This document shows positions 1 through 7,807 of a stretch of DNA of 64,000 nucleotides, piece after piece. Positions within the stretch are counted from its first letter, which is position 1. Every line of letters begins with the position of its first letter. A program made the position numbers and the translations under genes. The DNA is from Enterococcus sp. ZJ1622 (GTDB lineage Bacteria > Bacillota > Bacilli > Lactobacillales > Enterococcaceae), in NCBI RefSeq assembly GCF_011038845.1, contig NZ_JAAKDW010000004.1:124001-188000 (forward strand), read 5' to 3'. A model generated the notes under the pieces. The model had not been told where the DNA came from and did not search any database. It worked only from the letters and a program-made list of their open reading frames with translations.

Positions 1-71
1 AGAGTCACTTCTACAGCGTTGGTCTCGTTCGTAAATCCAATGGTTTGTGTGATATTTTGTATTTCTCTCAC
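1..71 (-). CDS. essB: EssB, type VII secretion pseudokinase-like membrane protein (5' fragment)
   Basis: Only the first 23 codons are in the window; the gene runs off the left edge. A GTG start at 69-71 overlaps the TGA stop of esaB (GTGA) and has a GGAGGA ribosome site about nine bases upstream, inside the esaB end. The visible residues (REIQNITQTIGF...) are too few for a family match. The call rests on position: in Firmicutes T7SSb loci the order esxA-esaA-essA-esaB is followed by essB. EssB is known as a membrane core component of the secretion machine. The identity is therefore inference from synteny; the start codon and ribosome site are seen directly. Confidence 0.7.
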   Translation of the reverse strand, partial: MREIQNITQTIGFTNETNAVEVT

Positions 72-358
72 AGCAGTTTTTCCTCCATGTTCTTTTGTCT
101 TTCGATCACTTGTAGCTGATCACCATTGCCTAAAGAATAATCAGCTAGGATGGTCTCGTTCCTCAAATGGATGGGTTTATTCAAAAGAGCCAATTCGAAG
201 TTCTCAGGTAGTCGGATATGGATGATTGGAAATGACTCTTGTAAAATTGTTTTCAGTCGTGCCACAGTGACTTGACTTGGGACTTGCAGATCGATGATCC
301 GATCGGCTATATGCAGACTGATACTGATTGTCGTGCCTTTTTTCATGTTATTCGCCAC
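68..358 (-). CDS. esaB: EsaB/YukD ubiquitin-like T7SS protein
   Basis: A 96-aa protein of the size and pattern of the YukD/EsaB ubiquitin-like family: beta-strand-like N-terminus (TTISISLHIADRIIDLQV), then a helix with VTVARLKTILQE, then LANY/LGNGDQLQVIE-type ending. EsaB is a small cytoplasmic subunit or regulator of type VIIb secretion. It lies between essA and essB in the usual order. The start is either GTG at 358, with AAAGGAG five bases upstream and an 11-base overlap with essA, or ATG at 346 just after the essA stop. Its stop overlaps the essB GTG, so translation of the two is probably coupled. Confidence 0.8.
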   Translation of the reverse strand: MANNMKKGTTISISLHIADRIIDLQVPSQVTVARLKTILQESFPIIHIRLPENFELALLNKPIHLRNETILADYSLGNGDQLQVIERQKNMEEKLL

Positions 359-857
359 TCCTGCTCCTTTTGTTTTTGTGATAAGTTAGTTGTTTTCCTA
401 AAAATAGACCTGCTCCTATGCATAGGCTTCCGCCCAGAACATAACCGCTAAAGGTGACTAGCTGATTTACTTTCATTTGCTGCATAGCCGAAGAAGAAGT
501 GCTTTGGACTGGAGCAACAGCAGTTCCTTCTTTGAAGAGATAAGGCATTACTTTTTGGTCAAGCGCTTCTGGCTCAGCCGGTTTCTCAAAAAATACTTTT
601 TCCTGCGCAGCTGAGACCAGTTCTTTTTGTTTTGCTTTCAATTGCTGATCCACCGCTTCTTTCTCCGCTAAAAACAAGTCGTTGATGGCAAACGAGACCT
701 CATTTCCGCCTTCTTCCGCTTGCTGATCCTCATAGATTACCTGATTGTTGATTGTAAGAGCCCCTTGTCCAGCATGCACACGTGTTCCGTCATAGCTAAC
801 AGGAAAAAGGACACTCAAAAAAACGATGATCCAACAGATTTTTCTCTTTTTCTTCAT
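348..857 (-). CDS. essA: EssA, T7SS membrane protein
   Basis: A 169-aa protein with an N-terminal hydrophobic signal or membrane segment (about residues 8-22), a polar extracytoplasmic middle, and a second membrane helix near the C-terminus (about 137-157, VTFSGYVLGGSLCIGAGLFLG) followed by a positively charged tail. This topology and length fit EssA, a membrane component of type VIIb secretion. Its ATG overlaps the esaA stop (ATGA), and it is followed at once by esaB, so esaA-essA-esaB-essB is one tightly packed operon. Sequence identity to EssA is low in general across species, so the call depends on topology plus gene order. Confidence 0.8.
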   Translation of the reverse strand: MKKKRKICWIIVFLSVLFPVSYDGTRVHAGQGALTINNQVIYEDQQAEEGGNEVSFAINDLFLAEKEAVDQQLKAKQKELVSAAQEKVFFEKPAEPEALDQKVMPYLFKEGTAVAPVQSTSSSAMQQMKVNQLVTFSGYVLGGSLCIGAGLFLGKQLTYHKNKRSRSGE

Positions 858-3800
858 GATTCACGCTCTTTTCTATCTTGTTCTTCAGGAAGAACGATGA
901 GATTCAAAAATAGCCCTAAAACCAGAAGGATGACGACTATAAGATAACTGATCCAACTGATACGTCCGCCATTCAGCAGCACTGTAAAACCGTTTTGAAT
1001 ATTTTGAAGCGGTGATAGCCGGTAGAGAAACTCAGTGAATGAACCTGCTTTGACCGTAACTCCTAGTAACGGCGTGAGTATGAAATACAATCCTAAAACG
1101 ATGCCGTAACCATATAAGGTGAGTTTCTTGAATTGCCGTAGACATCCTGTAACAAGCAGCTGCATGCTGGCAAAGGTCAAAAATGCATAGCTGAACCACA
1201 TCAAGCGATTCGCTGTACTAGCACTTGCACTGGTGGTACCAGCATAAAAACCGGCAAGTAAGATCGTCACAAGTGAAAGAAGGAAGACATTAGGAACGTT
1301 CAGCCACATCCTTGTCGGCTGAACCATCAGATCGGCTTCTGTCACTTTGCGTTTTTTCATAAATCCTAGTAATGAAAGTCCTGCGACCATAAGCAGGATC
1401 GCGCCAGTCAATGTTGCGTAATAAGGAACTAATGAGATTTGTCTGGTTTGCCCGAATACGCCTTTTCCTTGGATCGGCCGTGACAGAAAATGGAAGACTT
1501 GTGTGTTGTCTGCTCCGCCGTTTTTCGTGTTCGACAACACTTTTTCAAAGGTTTTTGCATATTCTTCATTTTCTTTCGTCGTTTGTTTCGATTGATTGAT
1601 CGACTGATCCAGATTGGTGAGGATCGTTGTTGCATTTGTCTGGACATTAGCTGTCGTTGTTTTCAATTCTTCGATTACGGGTGCGATATCTTTGACTTCT
1701 GCAGCAGATTTCTCGGTGCTAGCAGCCGTTTCTTTGGATGAACGCATCAGTTCTTGCATCGTTTCGACTAAAAAGTTTGTTTGACTGGCAATTTGTTTCG
1801 TCTCGTTTTCTTCAGGATGCGGATTTTCTTCATTGACCACTGATACGGCTTCGATTTTTGCTGTTTCGCCCCATGCATTGTATGTTTCCGTGATTTGACG
1901 GTTGGCATCCGTGAACCAGCGATTCAATTTATCGGCTTCTTGTAGCAGTTTTCCCGGGACGGTCATCAGATTCAATGTACCGTAAAGCGTAGGGCTGACT
2001 TCTTCTTTATTCTGATCTGTTTCATTTCCAATGACCGCTTGCAGGCGATTGATCTGAGTCTCGGTGTCCTTGTAGATCCTGTCTCCTGTTTTCTTGTATT
2101 CTTCATATAATTTATCGGTAATGACTGTTTGTTTTTCGTCATTCGTAATATTGTCATACCGACGATAGATGGATTGGTCGTTGGCTAATTCCAGAACGGT
2201 TTTCCCTTGGTTTTCTGATGCGCGGATCATGGCAGCGTAAGATTGGACTGATAACGACTGGTTCGGATTGCCGAAAAGAGTCGCGATTTGCTGCGCAGCA
2301 GTATCCAGTACTTGGAGATGTGTCAGAATTTTAGGCAAATCATCGATCAGTGGCTGATCCATCGGGAGATAGACTGCATAGTGATGATCGCTTTGGACCG
2401 TTTCGTTCCTGCCCCATGAATAGTGAAGTTCATTGTAAGCTGTCGCTTGTTCTATTGAGTTCAGATGCCAGATGATCGGCAGGTTGACCGTGAATGTCAC
2501 CTGTTTCGGCAATTCTTTTTCTTGCGGTTCTTCTGTTGAATCTTGCGTACTTTCTTCCGTTTCTTCGATCTTTTCAGGTGCTGCGAATGTAAAATGATGA
2601 TCTGAATGTTCGATGATCGCAGTTTGATAGCGATAAGGATTCAGTTCACCATTCACTAACTGTTCGATTTCCTGCAGCTTGGATCCATCTAAAATCACAC
2701 TGACTTGTTCTTGCGAAGCATCTGGTAATTGGAGCGAATAGGTATTCTCTTTTGTCGGGTCCAAGGAAAAAGTGACTGTTTGCTGCGGAATATCGATCAT
2801 TTCAGGATGTTCTTGTCTAGGGTCTAAATATGTGAAATGGACCTCTTTTCCCAATGGCTTGTTCAAATCATTCGCGTATTTTCGAACGATCACCAGTTCA
2901 TCCAAGTATAGGGAAGCTTGATCAGGGGTGATCACCTGCTTTTTGGTTAATTCGTCCACTAACTGTTCCAAACTCTTGTCTGGAATCTGAGCCAATGATG
3001 CCTCCAGAGTTCCTTGGTAATCAGCGTTCAACTTGGGCATATCTCCTCCCAAATTGGAGATCAGCCGGAGGATAGCTGTTTTCACTTGCTCGGTGGTTGC
3101 TGTATCAGGTGTAGCTGCCGGATCGTTATAATAAGTCGCAGCGATCTGTCTTTTCAGCTGGGTCAGCTGTTCTGTCTGGTCTTTTAGCTCAGCGATTTCT
3201 GCCTGGAGTTCTGCGATCCTTTTTGTTTGTGTCTCTTGGAAAAGAACCGATTCTGATAGAAATCCGGCGTACACACCTGTGCTTTCTTGTTCCTTGCTGG
3301 TATAAAAATCACCTAGCTGGGTCAAGACCGTTTCCGTCAATCGATCATGCTGCTTTTTATAGTCTGCTGTATCTGTTTCCCATTGTTCGTTGAGCTGCTT
3401 TTTTTGCATCTCTACTTGATCATTGAATTGTCTGATCGATTCTTTCAGTTGTTCATTTGCCTGCTTCGTATAGTCCTCGACCGATTCTTTGACTGTTTCA
3501 GTCGATCTGCTGCCGCCTTCTAATCCTTGATTGTTTCTATCCAGCAATTCTTTGACCGACTGGACAAAGGCTTGCTGCTGCGCGGTAAAAGTCTGATTAT
3601 CTGTATCTAAAAGACTGGCTGTTTCTAGCACATTCGTATAATTGCCGGGGATTTCTTTGAATGGACTGTAGATAGATGATTCCAAGGTCGTCTGATAGTT
3701 TACCTGTGTTCCGGCTATTTGATTCACGTTTTGCTGTGCTTCAAATAAATTCCCGACGATACTTGAAAAATACATCTGGATGATCCGCTGATTGAAATCA

Positions 3801-4252
3801 GTTAAGATCGTGTTGACATTGTCTTGGATCATTTGGTTCGTGATCTCATTTTGTCCATCTCGAACTTGATATTCGATCAGTGCTTTTTCCGGATTGATGC
3901 TTTGCAGCGATAGTAATTTTTCAGAAAAATTTTGGGGAATGATGATCTGCGCATCAAATTGACCGCTTTCTACACCAGCTGTAGCGATGTTTCGAGTGGT
4001 GGTTTCCCAGCGATTTTTACTGTCCTTATTGATCAATGTCACAAAATCTGAACCTAATGAATAATTTTTGCCTTCAAAGACTGCTCCTTTATCTTCATTG
4101 ACTAATGCATATTGCATTTTTCCTGTAGGATCGGTTGTACTGATCGTGACATTGTCATCTTTGAATCCTAAATAAAGAAAGAAAAGCAGTAAGAATAAGC
4201 TAGCGGCAATTGTTAGAAACAATGAAATGTTCCTTCTAAAATCAGTTAACAT
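854..4252 (-). CDS. esaA: EsaA (YueB-like) T7SS membrane protein
   Basis: A 1132-aa protein with the EsaA/YueB layout: one N-terminal membrane helix (about residues 11-30), a huge extracytoplasmic region with coiled-coil stretches (e.g. around 255-360, rich in Q, E and K), and several membrane helices in the last ~190 residues (from about 940). EsaA is a core subunit of type VIIb secretion that projects through the cell wall; the B. subtilis homologue YueB is the receptor of phage SPP1. The gene follows esxA on the same strand after a 287-base gap with a long hairpin. The start ATG has no strong ribosome site (CTCCACTCC on the plus strand gives GGAGTGGAAG upstream), which is acceptable. Length fits the family. 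Confidence 0.9.
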   Translation of the reverse strand: MLTDFRRNISLFLTIAASLFLLLFFLYLGFKDDNVTISTTDPTGKMQYALVNEDKGAVFEGKNYSLGSDFVTLINKDSKNRWETTTRNIATAGVESGQFDAQIIIPQNFSEKLLSLQSINPEKALIEYQVRDGQNEITNQMIQDNVNTILTDFNQRIIQMYFSSIVGNLFEAQQNVNQIAGTQVNYQTTLESSIYSPFKEIPGNYTNVLETASLLDTDNQTFTAQQQAFVQSVKELLDRNNQGLEGGSRSTETVKESVEDYTKQANEQLKESIRQFNDQVEMQKKQLNEQWETDTADYKKQHDRLTETVLTQLGDFYTSKEQESTGVYAGFLSESVLFQETQTKRIAELQAEIAELKDQTEQLTQLKRQIAATYYNDPAATPDTATTEQVKTAILRLISNLGGDMPKLNADYQGTLEASLAQIPDKSLEQLVDELTKKQVITPDQASLYLDELVIVRKYANDLNKPLGKEVHFTYLDPRQEHPEMIDIPQQTVTFSLDPTKENTYSLQLPDASQEQVSVILDGSKLQEIEQLVNGELNPYRYQTAIIEHSDHHFTFAAPEKIEETEESTQDSTEEPQEKELPKQVTFTVNLPIIWHLNSIEQATAYNELHYSWGRNETVQSDHHYAVYLPMDQPLIDDLPKILTHLQVLDTAAQQIATLFGNPNQSLSVQSYAAMIRASENQGKTVLELANDQSIYRRYDNITNDEKQTVITDKLYEEYKKTGDRIYKDTETQINRLQAVIGNETDQNKEEVSPTLYGTLNLMTVPGKLLQEADKLNRWFTDANRQITETYNAWGETAKIEAVSVVNEENPHPEENETKQIASQTNFLVETMQELMRSSKETAASTEKSAAEVKDIAPVIEELKTTTANVQTNATTILTNLDQSINQSKQTTKENEEYAKTFEKVLSNTKNGGADNTQVFHFLSRPIQGKGVFGQTRQISLVPYYATLTGAILLMVAGLSLLGFMKKRKVTEADLMVQPTRMWLNVPNVFLLSLVTILLAGFYAGTTSASASTANRLMWFSYAFLTFASMQLLVTGCLRQFKKLTLYGYGIVLGLYFILTPLLGVTVKAGSFTEFLYRLSPLQNIQNGFTVLLNGGRISWISYLIVVILLVLGLFLNLIVLPEEQDRKERES

Positions 4253-4539
4253 CTGAACTCTTCCACTCCTTAAAATAAATGGCGGTTAAAAACATTTGGC
4301 TCTATGCAGTAAGGCAAATTTTTGCAGAAACTTCTTCGAAAGTTTGTACAAAAATTGGCCTTAGTGCTTATGGTTTACTGGCTCGCGCTTAGACAAAAGA
4401 AGGAACAGTGAGGAGAGGCTAGAAAACTATCGAATCCTAGCCTCTTCTTGTTCCTGGATCTGACTTCATGTGCTAATTCAGATTTTCAGTGAGAAGCGAA
4501 ACTTCATCAAAAAATGAATGGTTCTTATTGTCTCCTTGC
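4253..4539 (-). other. esxA-esaA intergenic region with long hairpin at 4401-4455
   Basis: No gene is seen between esxA and esaA. Bases 4401-4455 can form a long imperfect stem: AGGAACA pairs with TGTTCCT at the outside and AGAGGCTAG with CTAGCCTCT at the inside, around a 14-base loop. No long T-run follows on the minus strand, so it may be a partial terminator or an RNA-processing/stability hairpin that lets esxA be made in excess over esaA and the rest. That role is inference. Confidence 0.55.
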
Positions 4540-4833
4540 TTAAAATCCAAATGAGCCAGCGTCTTGACGATCCCGCTCTGCTACAGTATCAGCATACTTG
4601 TTCAACTGTTGATTGATGCTTTCTAACAACTGCTCCATCTGTTTGACATTTCCTTCCAGCTGATTGTATTGCTCTAAATAGGCTTGGAAGGCTTGCCCTT
4701 TCCATTGTTGAGCGATCTGCTGGTTCATGGAATTGACCTTTCTGATCGCATCTTGGATTTGAGATGCTGCCTGCTGATAGACCTTCGCCTGTGATTTTAA
4801 CTGTTCGGGTGTGACTGCAATTGCTCCTGCCAT
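4540..4833 (-). CDS. esxA: EsxA, WXG100 secreted protein
   Basis: A 97-aa helical protein with the WXG100 signature: helix 1, the turn QQWKGQAF (W-x-G at about residues 43-45), helix 2, and a C-terminal tail. These proteins are exported as dimers by type VII secretion and are needed for machine function. The C-terminal secretion motif YxxxD/E is plausible at YADTVAE. AGGAGG lies just upstream of the ATG (CCTCCT at about 4843-4848 on the plus strand). It is the first gene of the machinery operon and sits directly behind the 89-bp promoter block that is duplicated upstream of the toxin cassette. Confidence 0.93.
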   Translation of the reverse strand: MAGAIAVTPEQLKSQAKVYQQAASQIQDAIRKVNSMNQQIAQQWKGQAFQAYLEQYNQLEGNVKQMEQLLESINQQLNKYADTVAERDRQDAGSFGF

Positions 4834-4864
4834 GTTTGTTCCTCCTAAGAAAAAGTTATTTTTG

Positions 4865-4953
4865 TTACGCGTACATCATAAACTATTTTTTGTCTCTGTG
4901 GTCAAAATGTAGCATTTACGAACATGTTGTGTCGTATACGACACGTTATTTTA
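4865..4953 (-). promoter_or_regulatory. T7SS promoter block, copy 1 (upstream of esxA)
   Basis: This 89-bp block is 88/89 identical to 7584-7672 (one G/A difference). Both copies lie upstream of the first gene of a minus-strand unit. It includes the 16-bp perfect palindrome GTGTCGTATACGACAC at 4929-4944. Conservation of the whole block, with divergence immediately outside it, suggests a shared promoter plus operator. The adjacent Rgg-like gene is the obvious candidate for the binding protein, but that is inference. Confidence 0.8.
4929..4944. promoter_or_regulatory. 16-bp palindromic operator candidate (copy 1)
   Basis: GTGTCGTATACGACAC is a perfect inverted repeat with no spacer, located about 95-110 bases upstream of the esxA start. 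The identical site is at 7648-7663. A dimeric regulator is the likely ligand. Confidence 0.75.
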
Positions 4954-5083
4954 TTTTTATCTGCTTTGAGAGAATCTCACTCCTTTTACTTATATTTTTG
5001 TTTAAGAAAAAAGCGGTCAGTGATGTTTTTACTAAAAATCCCGTTTTTTCTGAACAAACACCTTTGATTTACTATAAATCTGA

Positions 5084-6343
5084 TTATCTTAATTGCCGGG
5101 CTAATTCCCGATCACGGTCTACGATCTCATGGATTTTTGCTTTGATTTCCTGGATCAGTCCATCAAAGGATTCACCCATCTTTTTTGCTTTATCGATCCG
5201 CAGCTGATACATTTCTTTCGGGGAATCGACTAGATTTTCTCTGGTCGCCCCAACACTTGCCAACGCTTCCAATAGTTCCTGCTCATTCAACGCAGGCGCG
5301 ACATAGCGAGCACGCTTCAGCCCTTCCCGCCAGTTTTCTTCCAAGGCTTCGATCCCGTCTTGATTGATCCGGATCACTCGTTCCATGGCACGTTTCATCG
5401 TCTGAGATAAATTTTCCGCGACCAGCAACGCTTGCGTATCCTCTAGATAGATCTTTTCATTACTGGACAATTGCCCGCCGCTAGCAGTGAAGGTTCTCCG
5501 TAAGATTTCCAGCTCTGAGATCCCTGCCGTAAATAAGGACATCGCTTGTGCTTCCTGCTGCTTCTGGCGAGCAAGTGCATTCGCTTCATGGTCGGGAACG
5601 ATCAGTTGTCCTTCCTGATCGAATGTCCAGCCGCTCAGCGAATGATAAGCGAGCGGATTTTGAAAGCCCATGTTCATGCCGATTTTGATTTCAGCGCCAG
5701 TCCCATTGCCTCCGAAGTTGCCGATAAAATCGGCACGATTCCGGTAATTGGTGAGCATTCCGGGATTTTCTTCCACCCATTTCTTTGCTTCTGGCGATAA
5801 GAGTTCGTATGGGTCCGGCCCATTGAAGCCGACATTCTTCCATTGGTTTTCGCTCGCTACATAAAGTGCTAGAAATTCGCCTAACGAATGACCGGTAGTG
5901 GAGATCGTTGCCTGACTATATTTCTTTTGGACTTCCTCAGCAAAGGCTGCAGCGGCATCCACTTGTCCGGCTGTTTTCAATCCAGTGACATGAAGCAGCG
6001 TATTTGCCATCCTTTTTTCAAGATCGCTAGAAAAAGGCCGATTGCCGTAAAGATTCATGACACTTCGGACGTCTGTCTCCAAATCTTTGAGATCTGCTTG
6101 GTTGGTGCCGGCAAAAGCGATGACGACTTGGGAAATATCCACTTTGCCATGAATGATTGGGGCAACGGCCATCGCCTGCATACCGTTCGAAGAAGAATTT
6201 TCTTTGATTTTTAGGATTTTAAAATTATAACTACCAATTTTTTTAATAGAATTTTCCTTATAAGTAGGATCATAGTATTTATGTTTAGGATCTAACCAGT
6301 AAACAGCTTCACTAATAACACTATATTGTTCGTCTACTATCAT
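5084..6343 (-). CDS. T7SS-linked lipase toxin, N-terminal alpha/beta hydrolase and C-terminal LXG-like helical domain (TslA-like)
   Basis: A 419-aa protein. Residues ~1-250 look like a class 3 lipase/DUF6792-type alpha/beta hydrolase, with the nucleophile elbow TTGHSLGEF (Ser in GHSLG; the usual second Gly is Glu here), a candidate acid residue in NRADFIGN and a candidate His at YHSLSGW. Residues ~260-419 are charged and helical, like an LXG targeting domain placed at the C-terminus. That reversed layout matches the S. aureus T7SS lipase TslA. There is no signal peptide. The gene begins one base into the stop of a small membrane-protein gene (TAATG), the likely immunity or helper partner, and it precedes the esxA operon. 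Export by the T7SS and lipase activity are inference. Confidence 0.75.
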   Translation of the reverse strand: MIVDEQYSVISEAVYWLDPKHKYYDPTYKENSIKKIGSYNFKILKIKENSSSNGMQAMAVAPIIHGKVDISQVVIAFAGTNQADLKDLETDVRSVMNLYGNRPFSSDLEKRMANTLLHVTGLKTAGQVDAAAAFAEEVQKKYSQATISTTGHSLGEFLALYVASENQWKNVGFNGPDPYELLSPEAKKWVEENPGMLTNYRNRADFIGNFGGNGTGAEIKIGMNMGFQNPLAYHSLSGWTFDQEGQLIVPDHEANALARQKQQEAQAMSLFTAGISELEILRRTFTASGGQLSSNEKIYLEDTQALLVAENLSQTMKRAMERVIRINQDGIEALEENWREGLKRARYVAPALNEQELLEALASVGATRENLVDSPKEMYQLRIDKAKKMGESFDGLIQEIKAKIHEIVDRDRELARQLR

Positions 6344-6738
6344 TAAATATATTCCTCCTTATTATTAGAAAAAATTACTCTGATTTTATTTACTGTACTG
6401 CCCTCTTTTTGTATACTTTCATTTTCTACGCCATAATCTCCTAATTCATTTCGTTCTTTCCAAAAGCCGTACGTAAAATAAACAGATTCATTATGTTTAT
6501 TTATCATTGTCACAAACATCCGATATGATCCCGTCATTTCATTTCGAGCAGATTTTTCAATCTTCACTTCCTTGATATCCGCAAAGGTATTTTTCAGAAC
6601 TTTGACTGACTGCTTTTCTACTGCGAGTAAATCTTGTTGTTTTTGTGCTTCTCTTTTGTCCATATAGACTTTCCCTCCGATCCCTAAAGTGATTATCATC
6701 AAAATAGCTAAGCTGAGTTTCCTTATTTTTTTGGGCAA
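6343..6738 (-). CDS. small membrane-anchored protein, putative immunity/partner of the lipase toxin (copy 2)
   Basis: About 131 aa: positively charged N-terminus, one membrane helix (about residues 9-24, LSLAILMIITLGIGGKV), then an extracytoplasmic domain. It has no lipobox, unlike the lipoprotein immunity TilA of S. aureus. I chose the TTG at 6738 because AGGAGG lies seven bases upstream of it, whereas the ATG at 6744 is only one base from AGGAGG. The first ~62 residues are almost identical to the protein at 7041-7436, while the C-terminal halves differ, the pattern expected for a constant anchor and a toxin-specific domain. Coupling to the toxin by TAATG supports an immunity role; this is inference. 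Confidence 0.65.
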   Translation of the reverse strand: MPKKIRKLSLAILMIITLGIGGKVYMDKREAQKQQDLLAVEKQSVKVLKNTFADIKEVKIEKSARNEMTGSYRMFVTMINKHNESVYFTYGFWKERNELGDYGVENESIQKEGSTVNKIRVIFSNNKEEYI

Positions 6739-6780
6739 GGCCATGCCTCCTTTCTTTTTATGTACGGACGGACACTTTCA

Positions 6781-7044
6781 TTATTTAAGTACGCGAAAAT
6801 TCGCAGGAATTTTTTTGTTTTTGAAATTCTTATTCTCCACCTTGCCATGGATAATCGGGTCAACAGCCATCGCCTGCATGCCGTTCGAAGAAGAATTTTC
6901 TTTGATTTTTAGGATTTTAAATTCAACACCTGCAAAATCCCACTCACTATTAATTTTTAAATTAGGCTCATATTTTGAATGTTTAGGATCTAGCCAATAA
7001 GCCTTGTCACTTAACTCCCTATAGAATTCTTCAGTTATAGTCAA
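6781..7044 (-). pseudogene. truncated copy of the lipase toxin (N-terminal 70 residues only)
   Basis: An 87-aa frame whose residues ~10-70 match the N-terminus of the full toxin at 5084-6343 (shared YWLDPKH, FKILKIKENSSSNGMQAMAV and PIIHGKV). It then switches to a different tail (FKNKKIPANFRVLK) and stops before the lipase active site. The same tail is encoded at 7479-7529 in front of the other small membrane-protein gene, so the truncation looks like recombination between repeated cassettes. The start overlaps the stop of the preceding gene (ATGA). It cannot be a lipase; it may be inert or a donor for recombination. Confidence 0.75.
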
Positions 7045-7436
7045 ACTAGTTTCTCCTCTTTATTTGTATAAGTAACTTTTACTTTTTCTTTAGTGATCCC
7101 TTTTTTTTGTATGTTTCTATTTTCTATGCTATAACTCCCGATTTTGTTTTGCTCTTTCCAAAACGTATATGAGAAAGATACTGATTCGTTATTAATAGTT
7201 GTTAGCGTTATATACATTCCGTAAGAACCAGTTTTTTCATTTTTTCCTGCTTCATTAATCTTCACTTCCTTGATATCCGCAAAGGTGTTTTTCAGAACTT
7301 TGACTGACTGCTTCTCTACTGCGAGTAAATCTTGTTTTTTTTGCTCTTCTCTTTTGTCCATATAGACTTTCCCTCCGATCCCTAAAGTGATTATCATCAA
7401 AATGACTAAGCTGAGTTTCCTTATTTTCCGGGGCAA
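7041..7436 (-). CDS. small membrane-anchored protein, putative orphan immunity (copy 1)
   Basis: Paralogue of the protein at 6343-6738, about 131 aa, with the same N-terminal anchor (PRKIRKLSLVILMIITLGIGG) and near-identical residues to ~62, followed by a diverged C-terminal half. As in its paralogue, a TTG at 7436 has well-spaced AGGAGG, while the ATG six bases earlier is too close. It is the first gene after the promoter block at 7584-7672. Its toxin partner is reduced to the fragment at 6781-7044, so it may be an orphan immunity protein that still protects against relatives. Function is inferred from context. Confidence 0.65.
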   Translation of the reverse strand: MPRKIRKLSLVILMIITLGIGGKVYMDKREEQKKQDLLAVEKQSVKVLKNTFADIKEVKINEAGKNEKTGSYGMYITLTTINNESVSFSYTFWKEQNKIGSYSIENRNIQKKGITKEKVKVTYTNKEEKLV

Positions 7437-7478
7437 GGACATGCCTCCTTTCTTTTTATGTACATATGGATGTCTTCA

Positions 7479-7529
7479 TTATTTAAGTACGCGAAAGCTT
7501 GCAGGAATTTTTTTATTTTTGAAATTTTT
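7479..7529 (-). pseudogene. remnant C-terminal tail of an upstream toxin gene
   Basis: The minus strand encodes KNFKNKKIPASFRVLK followed by TAA. Apart from one residue this is the tail of the truncated frame ending at 6781, and the distance from its stop to the next gene start is the same (43 bases). It is best read as the scar of another lost toxin copy. Confidence 0.55.
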
Positions 7530-7583
7530 TCAAACCTTACACATCAAATGTTTCTTTCGTTCTTCTCATAAAAAAACAGAATA

Positions 7584-7672
7584 TTACGCGTACATCATAA
7601 ACTATTTTTTGTCTCTGTGATCAAAATGTAGCATTTACGAACATGTTGTGTCGTATACGACACGTTATTTTA
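7584..7672 (-). promoter_or_regulatory. T7SS promoter block, copy 2 (upstream of toxin/immunity cassette)
   Basis: Second copy of the 89-bp block at 4865-4953, in the same orientation relative to the downstream minus-strand genes. It contains the palindrome GTGTCGTATACGACAC at 7648-7663. Sequence conservation stops sharply at both ends of the block, which argues for selection or recent duplication of the regulatory unit alone. Confidence 0.8.
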
Positions 7673-7765
7673 ATACTTGCATTTTTTTGTCCTTTATTTT
7701 CATTATTCCAAGACATTTTTCTGTATGAGATAACAAGCAGCATCCAAAAAGTTCCCCAACAAAAA

Positions 7766-7802
7766 AGCAGTTCACATCTCTCATAGAAAGAGGTGAACTG
7801 CT
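7766..7802 (-). terminator. rho-independent terminator of the Rgg-like gene
   Basis: AGCAGTTCAC and GTGAACTGCT form a 10-bp stem, and six T residues follow on the minus strand. It lies a few bases after the stop of the regulator gene at 7808. Confidence 0.8.
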
Positions 7803-7807
7803 CCCGA

